Below, piece by piece: positions 1 to 5,865 of a stretch of DNA of 5,865 nt. The position numbers and the translations under genes are program-made. The stretch is from contig CBDUBU010000265.1 in assembly GCA_965365465.1 (NCBI GenBank), positions 1 to 5,865 on the forward strand, in the 5' to 3' direction. Source of the stretch: CBDUBU01 sp965365465. GTDB taxonomy: Bacteria; Bacteroidota; Rhodothermia; Rhodothermales; DASSAV01. Positions within the stretch are counted from its first letter, which is position 1, and each line of letters opens with the position of its first letter. Under the pieces are notes generated by a model. The model searched no databases. It was not told the DNA's origin and saw only the letters and a list, made by a program, of their open reading frames with translations.

Positions 1-1072
1 CGTTCAGACGGTGGCGCAGGATGTCGTCTCCTTTTATCCGGATCTCATTCTTTTTCACGACTACGGAAATGAGGAAGACTACGAGCGAATCATCCGGCTG
101 ATCCGGAGCCGCACGACCGCCGAAATTGCCATCCAGAACGACCACATTGCCCCTACGCAGAATCAGTCTTTCCACAACCGGCACTCCTTCGCCTGGCTGC
201 CTGCGCTGTGCGAGACCTACGACCTCGCCTGCATCGACGTGCGAAGCGCCTGGCAGAGCTACCTGCATATTCACAAGCTGACAGCCGACGCATTGCTCAG
301 GGATCAGGTTCACCTGAACGACCAGGGCAACTACCTGATGGCCGAGATCATCAAGCAACACCTCGTCTATGATCCGGAGGCGCCTGTTGACCCGCGCGGA
401 ATGGTGATGACGTATCACGACGGCGCGGATTTCAGGGCGGACGGAGGACGGCTGTTGTTCCCTTTCACTGGAAACCGTGTGGATCTGCTCTGGAAAGATG
501 ACGCTCCGGCAGGCGCGGCGGTGGACATTCGTATAGATGGACGCCCCGGATCGGCATTTGAGGAATGCTGGACCGTCACCCGACCCGGCGAGAATCTGCT
601 TGGCAGATGGCCGCCGCCGATCGGGTCTCCCAAAACGGTTGACCTGGGCGGCGCCACGCTCGAAGAAGAGGAGTGGACGCTGGAGGCGACCGGCATCGAG
701 GGCGCTGTGCCGGTCATCCATTTCAACCTCTCCGGGTCAAAAACCGGCTTCGACGGCTCCGGCAGAAGCGACAGCCTCTTCATCTCGGAGTCAGGCCGCA
801 TCATCATTCAACCGGAGTACTGGTTTTTGCGCCAGAAAGAGGCCGACTTCAGCGGCTACCCCGATCTGCAGCCGGGCGACGAAGTGCGCTGGAAGGCGCA
901 GTTGATGTGCCGCGACCGTGCGGAGCGGGGAAACGAGCCTGTCGTAACCGTGGCGCAGGATCTGCCGAACGGTCGGCATATACTGGAATTGACTTCACGT
1001 GACGGCAGCGCGCTTCCGGTTGCCGCCATCCGGGTATACCGCCCCCCGCTCCGCGACGCTGGGGCAGATTGA
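1..1072 (+). CDS. SGNH/GDSL-type hydrolase, probable carbohydrate esterase (5' partial)
   Basis: The reading frame is already open at the left edge (first full codon at base 2) and ends at TGA 1070-1072, leaving 356 residues. The N-terminus, with the expected GDS nucleophile block, lies outside the window, and the GTG at 11 is probably an internal Val. Counting from base 2, a hydrophobic strand followed by HDYGNEEDY (residues 19-27) resembles the SGNH block that carries the oxyanion Asn (N23 here). DQVHLNDQGNYLMAEII (from residue 101) is a clear block V, with the catalytic Asp101-x-x-His104 pair followed by the usual helix. Residues from about 120 to 356 are beta-rich and unlike the esterase core, probably one or two beta-sandwich accessory domains. 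SGNH enzymes of this type often deacylate glycans, and the neighbouring sulfatase and rhamnosidase favour that role. The exact substrate is unknown. A lipase- or peptidase-like SGNH activity cannot be excluded. Confidence 0.75.
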   Translation, partial: VQTVAQDVVSFYPDLILFHDYGNEEDYERIIRLIRSRTTAEIAIQNDHIAPTQNQSFHNRHSFAWLPALCETYDLACIDVRSAWQSYLHIHKLTADALLRDQVHLNDQGNYLMAEIIKQHLVYDPEAPVDPRGMVMTYHDGADFRADGGRLLFPFTGNRVDLLWKDDAPAGAAVDIRIDGRPGSAFEECWTVTRPGENLLGRWPPPIGSPKTVDLGGATLEEEEWTLEATGIEGAVPVIHFNLSGSKTGFDGSGRSDSLFISESGRIIIQPEYWFLRQKEADFSGYPDLQPGDEVRWKAQLMCRDRAERGNEPVVTVAQDLPNGRHILELTSRDGSALPVAAIRVYRPPLRDAGAD

Positions 1073-1239
1073 AACAGCGGGTGGCGTCGGCAGGGCTTTG
1101 TATTTTCCCGTGGCGATGCGAAATGCCGGAGCACGGCGCTGCATTATTCCTGTCATTGGATGCCTTTGCAGCCCTGCATAGGGAAAGTCTGTCATCGATG
1201 CGTCTTATGCTGTGATGGTATCCCTGGAAAGAACCGAAT
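1073..1239. other. Intergenic region between the SGNH hydrolase and the sulfatase
   Basis: These 167 bases (221 if the sulfatase starts at 1294) hold no convincing gene. I see no GC-rich hairpin followed by a T run, so there is no clear intrinsic terminator. I also see no promoter with both -35 and -10 boxes at good spacing: TATGCT at 1206-1211 could serve as a -10 box but lacks a matching -35. The only local structure is a small interrupted palindrome at 1167-1178. The gap is short enough for read-through from the upstream gene, but long enough to hide a promoter of a non-sigma70 type, such as the Bacteroidota consensus, which I also did not find. Confidence 0.5.
1167..1178. repeat. Short interrupted palindrome, possible operator
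   Basis: TGCAG-CC-CTGCA has perfect 5-base arms around a 2-base centre, upstream of the sulfatase. Its right part (GCCCTGC, 1171-1177) is also the reverse complement of GCAGGGC at 1090-1096, about 75 bases upstream. The two-base centre is too small for a stable RNA hairpin, so if functional it would more likely be a protein-binding site. Arms this short occur by chance in GC-rich DNA, and there is no second copy before the rhamnosidase gene. Treat as weak. Confidence 0.15.
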
Positions 1240-1242
1240 TTG
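1226..1242 (+). promoter_or_regulatory. Possible Shine-Dalgarno and TTG start for the sulfatase
   Basis: GGAAAG at 1226-1231 lies 8 bases upstream of a TTG at 1240 that is in frame with the sulfatase. This is the best-spaced purine-rich site near the gene and is the reason the TTG start cannot be dismissed. Against it, starting here places 58 residues before the lipobox Cys, which is long for a lipoprotein leader. A second weaker site, GAAGAG at 1303-1308, sits 9 bases before another in-frame TTG at 1318. The only ATG in this stretch (1294) has no evident Shine-Dalgarno. Confidence 0.3.
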
Positions 1243-1293
1243 CTCGCTGAGGCAGCAGCCTTATCCCTTGCGTATCACAAATCCCTGCCCCTG

Positions 1294-3123
1294 ATGCACA
1301 ACGAAGAGCGCCCTCTGTTGACGTTCCGAACTGATCTGTTTGTTTTTCTGACGATTCCCTGGCGGTCGATAGGCCAGATAGCGTGGTTGCTTGCGCTTTT
1401 TATCCTGGCCGGATGCGCCGGCGCTTCCGAAGGAACGTTGGGCGGGGAGCGCCCTCCCAACATCGTGCTTATCCTTACGGACGATCAGGGTTGCGGAGAT
1501 GTTGCCTTTACGGGCAATGACGAACTGGCTACGCCGAACCTGAGCAGGCTGGCCGGGGAGGGCGTCCGTTTCTCGCAATTCTACGTAGCTCCTGTGTGCG
1601 CACCCACACGGGCCGGCCTGCTGACCGGGCGCTACCACCAGCGTACGGGGGTTCTCGGCGTGATCGAAGGGCGTGAATTTATGGTCGAAGCGGAAACGAC
1701 CATCGCGGAGTTGCTCTCTGAGGCGGGATATGCGACCGGCATCTTTGGAAAATGGCATCTCGGAGAAAACTATCCGTGGACACCCTACCCGCAAGGTTTC
1801 GATGAGTTCATCGGGTTCCGTGACGGCTCGCATCCCTATTTCAATGTGATGCTGGAGCACAACGGACGGCCCTACCCGACGCAGGGTTACCTTACGGATG
1901 TGCTCACGGATCAGGCGATCAACTTCATGGAAAACCACCGGGACGCGCCATTTTTTCTCTATCTGCCCTACAACGCGCCCCATTCACCGCTTGAGGCGCC
2001 GGAGAAGTACATCGAGCCGTACCGCCATCTGCCGCAGCACACGGCGCTCATCTATGGCATGATGGCCTCCGTAGACGAGAACGTAGGGCGTCTGCTCGGC
2101 GCCCTGGATGATCTGGACCTTTCGGAAAAGACACTCGTTTTTTTCCTGAGCGACAACGGCCCGCTCTACGGCGGCGGCGAGTATCAGCAGGCAGAACGCT
2201 TCAACTGCGGCCTGCGGGGGACGAAGTACTCCGTCTACGAAGGAGGTATGCGTGTTCCGCTCGTTGTTCGTGGAAAAGACCATGCGTTGGCGGGCAAAAC
2301 CGTCGATACTCCGGCGGCCTATATTGATCTCTTTCCTACGATCCTGGAATATGCCGGCCTGCCGATCCCTGATTCCCTCCGCAGCGACGGGCGAAGTCTG
2401 GTTCCGCTCGTCGAGGGCGACACGGCTTCATGGCCGGAACGCCTGCTGTTTATGAGCTATCCCGGCGAAGCAGGTCAGCGCACACGCGCCCCTGCTCCCT
2501 ATCCGGGAGGCATGGCGGTCGATGGGCGCTACAAAATGGTGAATGGCACGGAGCTTTATGATCTCGACGCTGATCCCGGCGAAACAAACAACCTTGCCGG
2601 GGAGAAGCCGGATGTTTTGAAACGGCTGGATGCAGCGTATCTGCGTTTCTGGCAGGAGGTCACAGCCGGGCGGACGCCTTATCCGCGCGTACAGGTGGGC
2701 CACCCGGAGGAGAATCCGGCCGTGCTTACGGCGCACTGGGCCAGGCTCACGGACGGACTCCAGTTCCAGTTCTCCGAGGACCCGCCGCGTTACCGGGGGG
2801 TTGGGGTGCATGGCGACTGGATCGCCCGGTGGGGCCCTGAAGGGCGTGCCGTGTGGCGGCTCGATGTGCAGGCTGATGCCCGCTACCGTATAGCAGCGCG
2901 CGTGCGCTGCGCTGCGCCCGGTGCGCGCTTGCGTGCTGAGATCGCTGGCGCTTCCATTGAATCCCTCATCAACGGCTGTTCCGCTGAAGAGGATGCCTGG
3001 CTGGAGCAGGAACTGGGGGTGGCGCCGCTTCGCGCCGGAGAAGCCGACCTCTCGCTCTCGGTCAGTCAGGGCGGAGACGATCTGATCCTGAAAGAAGTCA
3101 TGGTGGAACGCCTGCGCGACTGA
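1294..3123 (+). CDS. Type I (S1 family, formylglycine-dependent) sulfatase, predicted lipoprotein
   Basis: This enzyme hydrolyses sulfate esters, probably on a glycan, outside the cytoplasm. The gene is 609 codons from ATG 1294; in-frame TTG starts at 1240 and 1318 are possible. Counting from the ATG, a hydrophobic stretch ends in lipobox LAGC with Cys41, predicting lipid anchoring. The S1 core spans about residues 53-460. It has the calcium-ligand pair Asp63-Asp64 in LTDDQ, the CAPTR motif (Cys102 to Arg106) whose Cys becomes formylglycine, followed by AGLLTGRY, then Lys153 and His155 in GKWHLG, His230 in HSPLEAP, Asp287-Asn288 in SDNGP, and Lys311 in LRGTKYSVYEGGMRVP. All expected active-site residues are therefore present. 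Residues about 483-609 form an additional beta-rich domain after the catalytic fold. The TGA at 3121-3123 lies 50 bases before the rhamnosidase ATG, which suggests one transcript. The enzyme needs a formylglycine-generating enzyme or anaerobic maturase encoded elsewhere. The subfamily and the sulfated sugar cannot be told from this reading. Confidence 0.96.
   Translation: MHNEERPLLTFRTDLFVFLTIPWRSIGQIAWLLALFILAGCAGASEGTLGGERPPNIVLILTDDQGCGDVAFTGNDELATPNLSRLAGEGVRFSQFYVAPVCAPTRAGLLTGRYHQRTGVLGVIEGREFMVEAETTIAELLSEAGYATGIFGKWHLGENYPWTPYPQGFDEFIGFRDGSHPYFNVMLEHNGRPYPTQGYLTDVLTDQAINFMENHRDAPFFLYLPYNAPHSPLEAPEKYIEPYRHLPQHTALIYGMMASVDENVGRLLGALDDLDLSEKTLVFFLSDNGPLYGGGEYQQAERFNCGLRGTKYSVYEGGMRVPLVVRGKDHALAGKTVDTPAAYIDLFPTILEYAGLPIPDSLRSDGRSLVPLVEGDTASWPERLLFMSYPGEAGQRTRAPAPYPGGMAVDGRYKMVNGTELYDLDADPGETNNLAGEKPDVLKRLDAAYLRFWQEVTAGRTPYPRVQVGHPEENPAVLTAHWARLTDGLQFQFSEDPPRYRGVGVHGDWIARWGPEGRAVWRLDVQADARYRIAARVRCAAPGARLRAEIAGASIESLINGCSAEEDAWLEQELGVAPLRAGEADLSLSVSQGGDDLILKEVMVERLRD
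1405..1416 (+). other. Lipobox (signal peptidase II site) of the sulfatase
   Basis: The codons read Leu-Ala-Gly-Cys directly after the hydrophobic core WLLALFI, with an Arg a few residues before the core. This matches the bacterial lipobox L-[AS]-[GA]-C. The Cys codon TGC at 1414-1416 would be the lipidated first residue of the mature protein. The residues after it (Ala-Gly, not Asp) would not signal inner-membrane retention under the E. coli rule, so outer-membrane anchoring is likely in a Gram-negative host. The mature sulfatase then begins with a short Gly/Ser-rich linker before the catalytic domain. Confidence 0.8.
2740..3120 (+). other. C-terminal beta-sandwich-like domain of the sulfatase
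   Basis: This encodes about 127 residues following the S1 core. It opens with ARLTDGLQFQF, continues with a Trp-containing stretch (HGDWIARWGPEG), alternating beta strands (AVWRLDVQADARYRIAARV), and ends in LILKEVMVERL. The pattern of a sugar-facing Trp cluster, a strand giving Val-Trp-Arg-Leu-Asp-Val, and a final basic strand looks like the CBM-like modules appended to some sulfatases in Planctomycetes and Bacteroidota. Glycan binding is an inference from this resemblance and position. It could equally be a purely structural domain that shapes the active-site cleft. Confidence 0.5.
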
Positions 3124-3173
3124 CATACGACTGAATTCCACCCATTACAAGCCATCAAGAAGAAACGGCTGCT
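3124..3173 (+). other. Short intergenic spacer between the sulfatase and the rhamnosidase
   Basis: These 50 bases hold no terminator-like hairpin and no obvious promoter. The purine-rich AAGAAG at 3157-3162 lies 11 bases before the ATG at 3174 and is a weak, slightly distant ribosome-binding site. A TGA at 3132-3134 closes the rhamnosidase frame upstream and no other start codon lies in between, so the ATG is fixed with good confidence. The spacing supports co-transcription with the sulfatase. Confidence 0.6.
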
Positions 3174-3248
3174 ATGAAAAAGATAGAAACAAGCGCAGTT
3201 TTTCTGGTCATCCTGTTGCTTTCGGGAATGGTCGGCGGGGCGCAGGCG
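3174..3248 (+). other. Sec signal peptide of the rhamnosidase
   Basis: Residues 1-25 show a basic start (Met-Lys-Lys), a hydrophobic core (AVFLVILLLSGMVGG) and Ala-Gln-Ala before a probable signal peptidase I cut ahead of Gln26. There is no Cys in a lipobox position, so unlike the sulfatase this enzyme should be soluble in the periplasm or secreted. A C-terminal secretion or anchoring tag cannot be assessed because the end of the gene is outside the window. Confidence 0.85.
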
Positions 3249-5865
3249 CAAACCGCCCTGTCCGGTTTGCGCCCCGGTGGATTGAAGGCGGAATACATAG
3301 TGAATCCGCTGGGACTCGACACCCCCGCGCCGCGCCTGAGCTGGACGCTGGAGCCGGCGCGCCCTGGTTTGCGCGGGCAGACGCAAACGGCTTATCAGGT
3401 GCTCGCCGCCTCTAGTCCTGCGTTGCTCGAACCAGGCAGCGCCGACGTGTGGGACACAGGGAAAGTTCTGTCGGATGCTTCCGTTCATGTGGTCTACGAG
3501 GGACGCCCCTTGCGCTCCGGCGAACGCATCTACTGGAACGTGCGGGTATGGGACGAGAAAGGAGAAGTGTCGGCGCCGAGCGAAACGGCTTGGTGGGAAA
3601 TGGCTTTGCTGGACGCAGACGATTGGGAGGGCGCCTGGATCAAGGGCGCGCGTCCCACGCCGCAGACTGAGGAAGCGTGGTACGGAGAGAACCCGGCTCC
3701 AATCTTGCGCAAGGGTTTTACGACCGAGTCCCGGCCCATCGAGCGCGCCCGGATTTATGTTACCGGCCTGGGTTACTACGAACTGACGCTCAACGGCGCA
3801 CGGGTTGGCAGTCATGTCCTCGACCCGGGATGGACCGATTATGCGGAGCGGGTTCTCTATTCCGTGTATGACGTGACCGGGCAGCTTCAGCGTGGCGAAA
3901 ACGTCCTCGGCCTGATGCTTGGCACCGGCTGGTACAATCCGCTCCCGCTCAAGATTTTCGGACGCTGGCAGTTGCGCGAGACGTTGCCCGTGGGCGACCC
4001 GAAGGCAATTCTGCAACTTGACATAGAATATGCCGACGGCTCGACGCAATCCGTTTTCACGGATACGAGCTGGAAAGCGGCAGATGGCCCCATTGTCAAA
4101 AACAACATCTACCTGGGTGAAGTCTACGACGCCCGCCGCGAGCAGCCCGGCTGGGATCTCCCCGGTTTCGACGACAGCGAGTGGGCGCAGGCGCAGCCGA
4201 CTGCGCCGCCCGGCGGCGCGTTGCGCGTTCAGGATATACCCCCTATCAGGGAAGCCCGCGTCGTCAACCCGGTCGAAATCATCGAGCAGGAACCGGGCGT
4301 CTACATCTTCGACATGGGTCAGAACTTCGCGGGATGGGTCACCCTGCGCGTCGAGGGCGCTCCCGGCGACAGCGTCGTGCTGCGCTACGGCGAACTCCTG
4401 CATGACGATGGGCGCATCAATGTGCTTACCAGCGCGATGACGCAGATCAAGGATTGGGAGGCCGTCAGCGCCGAAAATTGGGAGCAGGTGCTTGCCGGGC
4501 CTTTCTGGAATGATGGCCCTCACAAGCCGAAAACGGCGTGGCAGAGCGACACCTATATCCTGAAGGGCGAAGGGCTGGAGTCCTATACGCCGCGTTTCAC
4601 CTGGCACGGCTTCCGCTATGTGGAGGTGCGCGGCTTTCCGGGCACACCGACACTCGATGCGCTCGAAGGGCATCTGCTCCATTCTGCCGTAGCGCCTGCC
4701 GGTTCCTTCCTTTGCTCGAATGAACGATTCAACAAGACGCAGGAGATCACGATGTGGAGTATGTTGAGCAATATGTTCAGCGTGCAATCCGACTGCCCGC
4801 ATCGGGAGCGCTACGGCTACGGCGGCGACATCGTAGCGGCCAGCGAGATGGGTCTCTTTAACCTGGATATGCCGCGCTTTTACGCGAAAACGGTGCATGA
4901 CTTTGCCGATGCCGTGCGGCCCAACGGCGGGTTTACGGAGATCGCGCCGGATGTCGGCATCGACACGGAAAGTCTTGGCGGCGGGTCGGGGCCTGTGGGC
5001 TGGGGAACGGCGCACCCGATGCTGGTCTGGCAGCTCTACCAGTATTACGGCGACCGCCGCCTGATGGAGGAGGAGTACGAGCGCGTACGCCGGTGGGTGG
5101 ACTTTCTGACGGAAAACGCCGTGGACGGCATTCTCGACAACGGCATCAGCGATCACGAAAGCCTGGCTCCGAAGCCGAAGGCTCTCACCGGCACCGCGTT
5201 CTACTACTACAATACTTACCTGATGGCCCGGATGGCGGAGGCGCTGGGCCGCAAGGACGATGCATCGCGTTACGGCGCGAAAGCGGCAGAGATCAAGAGC
5301 GCCTTCAACCGTCGCTTTCTTGATGAAGCATCAGGCGCCTATTCTTTCGGGACGCAGGCTGCCCAGGCATTCCCGCTCTACTTCGACCTGGTCCCGGATG
5401 AGCGCCGGAGCGCGGCGCTGCGCCAACTGGAGCGTGACCTGGAGATGCACGCTAACCACCTGAGCACCGGCATTTTCGGAACGAAGTATCTGTTCAACGC
5501 GCTCACCGATTACGGGAGGGCGGATCTTGCCTATGCCATTGCCGATCAAGGCGCCTTTCCGGGGTATGGTTACATGATCGAGAACGGCGCAACCACGCTC
5601 TGGGAAAGCTGGGCGGAGCCGGGGCAGGCTTCGCACAACCACCCGATGTTCGGATCGGTGAGCGAGTGGTACTTCAAGGCGATTCTCGGCATTCGTCCGG
5701 AACAGGATGCCGTCGGGTTTGACCGGTTCATTCTGCAACCCCATGTGGTGGGCGACCTCAGATGGGCGCGCGGCTACTATGACAGCGTGCGCGGTCGCGT
5801 CGAGAGCGCATGGAGCGTTGTCGGAGATCGGTTCGTTTACGAGATAACGGTTCCCGTTTCGGCTA
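3174..5865 (+). CDS. Alpha-L-rhamnosidase, glycoside hydrolase family GH78 (3' partial)
   Basis: This is an exported exo-enzyme that releases terminal alpha-L-rhamnose by inversion. From ATG 3174 the frame is open for 897 codons to the window edge. Residues 1-25 form a Sec signal peptide (MKK, hydrophobic core, AQA before the cut). The domains in order are: an Ig/fibronectin-like module (about 37-145, starting LKAEYIVNPLG); a GH78 N-terminal beta domain (about 170-345, with GYYELTLNG at 200 and the DPGWTDY stretch); a concanavalin-like domain (about 355-475, with DMGQNFAGW from 380); the (alpha/alpha)6 barrel (about 505-835); and the start of the C-terminal beta domain. SDCPHRERYGYGGD provides Asp540, Glu545 (probable general acid) and Asp552. 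Their spacing matches Asp567/Glu572/Asp579 of Bacillus sp. GL1 RhaB. Glu811 in ATTLWESW is the likely base, about the same distance away as RhaB Glu841. The protein is near full family length, so only a few dozen residues should be missing. The aglycone specificity is not evident. Confidence 0.96.
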   Translation, partial: MKKIETSAVFLVILLLSGMVGGAQAQTALSGLRPGGLKAEYIVNPLGLDTPAPRLSWTLEPARPGLRGQTQTAYQVLAASSPALLEPGSADVWDTGKVLSDASVHVVYEGRPLRSGERIYWNVRVWDEKGEVSAPSETAWWEMALLDADDWEGAWIKGARPTPQTEEAWYGENPAPILRKGFTTESRPIERARIYVTGLGYYELTLNGARVGSHVLDPGWTDYAERVLYSVYDVTGQLQRGENVLGLMLGTGWYNPLPLKIFGRWQLRETLPVGDPKAILQLDIEYADGSTQSVFTDTSWKAADGPIVKNNIYLGEVYDARREQPGWDLPGFDDSEWAQAQPTAPPGGALRVQDIPPIREARVVNPVEIIEQEPGVYIFDMGQNFAGWVTLRVEGAPGDSVVLRYGELLHDDGRINVLTSAMTQIKDWEAVSAENWEQVLAGPFWNDGPHKPKTAWQSDTYILKGEGLESYTPRFTWHGFRYVEVRGFPGTPTLDALEGHLLHSAVAPAGSFLCSNERFNKTQEITMWSMLSNMFSVQSDCPHRERYGYGGDIVAASEMGLFNLDMPRFYAKTVHDFADAVRPNGGFTEIAPDVGIDTESLGGGSGPVGWGTAHPMLVWQLYQYYGDRRLMEEEYERVRRWVDFLTENAVDGILDNGISDHESLAPKPKALTGTAFYYYNTYLMARMAEALGRKDDASRYGAKAAEIKSAFNRRFLDEASGAYSFGTQAAQAFPLYFDLVPDERRSAALRQLERDLEMHANHLSTGIFGTKYLFNALTDYGRADLAYAIADQGAFPGYGYMIENGATTLWESWAEPGQASHNHPMFGSVSEWYFKAILGIRPEQDAVGFDRFILQPHVVGDLRWARGYYDSVRGRVESAWSVVGDRFVYEITVPVSA

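Noticed and set aside
11..13. GTG as the true start of the SGNH hydrolase
   Set aside because: The frame is open to the window edge, and a start here would leave out the GDS nucleophile block that SGNH hydrolases need. Truncation by the window is the simpler explanation.
1041..1066. C-run and G-run (CCCCCC ... GGGG) at the end of the SGNH gene as a terminator stem
   Set aside because: It lies inside the coding region, the inner bases do not pair continuously, and no T tract follows.
999..1181. A 60-codon + strand frame overlapping the SGNH 3' end and the gap
   Set aside because: Most of it is out of frame with the SGNH gene, it has no ribosome-binding site or recognisable motif, and its codons look like shifted coding sequence followed by random intergenic DNA.
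1261..1983. A 240-codon open frame on the - strand opposite the sulfatase
   Set aside because: It is the codon-aligned antisense of a well-supported S1 sulfatase, with no recognisable motif.
2428..3141. A 237-codon open frame on the - strand over the sulfatase 3' end
   Set aside because: It lies entirely opposite the sulfatase C-terminal region apart from a few bases, and its composition (many Arg, His and Pro) is typical of antisense shadow frames in GC-rich DNA.
3066..5156. A 696-codon open frame on the - strand opposite the rhamnosidase
   Set aside because: Over the rhamnosidase it is exactly codon-aligned with the sense frame, so it stays open simply because the sense gene avoids TTA, CTA and TCA codons, as GC-rich genes do. 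Its protein shows no domain motif, whereas the + strand frame has a signal peptide and a complete set of GH78 motifs.

Overview
The window is a fragment of a carbohydrate-degradation locus with three genes, all on the + strand: the 3' part of an SGNH/GDSL-type hydrolase (probably a carbohydrate esterase), a complete formylglycine-dependent (type I, S1 family) sulfatase with a lipoprotein signal, and an almost complete GH78-type alpha-L-rhamnosidase that runs off the right edge. I see no RNA gene, mobile element, CRISPR array or long repeat.

Organism: the coding sequence is GC-rich, the enzymes are exported, and one carries a lipobox with Ala-Gly after the Cys. This suggests a Gram-negative polysaccharide degrader with many CAZymes and sulfatases, such as Planctomycetes/Verrucomicrobia/Kiritimatiellota or the GC-rich end of Bacteroidota (Rhodothermia/Balneolia). 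The sequence does not decide between them. There is no SusC/SusD pair, regulator or taxonomic marker in the window.

Layout: 1-1072 is the SGNH hydrolase, missing its N-terminus with the GDS nucleophile block but keeping the Asp-x-x-His block and a long beta-rich C-terminal region. 1073 to about 1293 is an intergenic and leader region with ambiguous sulfatase starts and no convincing terminator. 1294-3123 is the sulfatase, with an intact CxPxR motif and metal ligands plus an extra C-terminal beta-sandwich-like domain. 3124-3173 is a 50-base gap that fits co-transcription. 3174-5865 is the GH78 protein, open for 897 codons with no stop; its last few dozen residues lie beyond the window.

How they may work together (inference): a surface- or membrane-anchored sulfatase removes sulfate esters, the SGNH enzyme removes acyl groups, and the exported rhamnosidase cuts terminal alpha-L-rhamnose. 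The combination fits use of a sulfated or acylated rhamnose-containing glycan, such as an ulvan-like algal polysaccharide or a rhamnose-rich exopolysaccharide. The substrate is not shown by the sequence. This is a recognisable type of catabolic cluster rather than a clearly new kind of system. The parts least explained by known families are the C-terminal domains of the SGNH protein and of the sulfatase.
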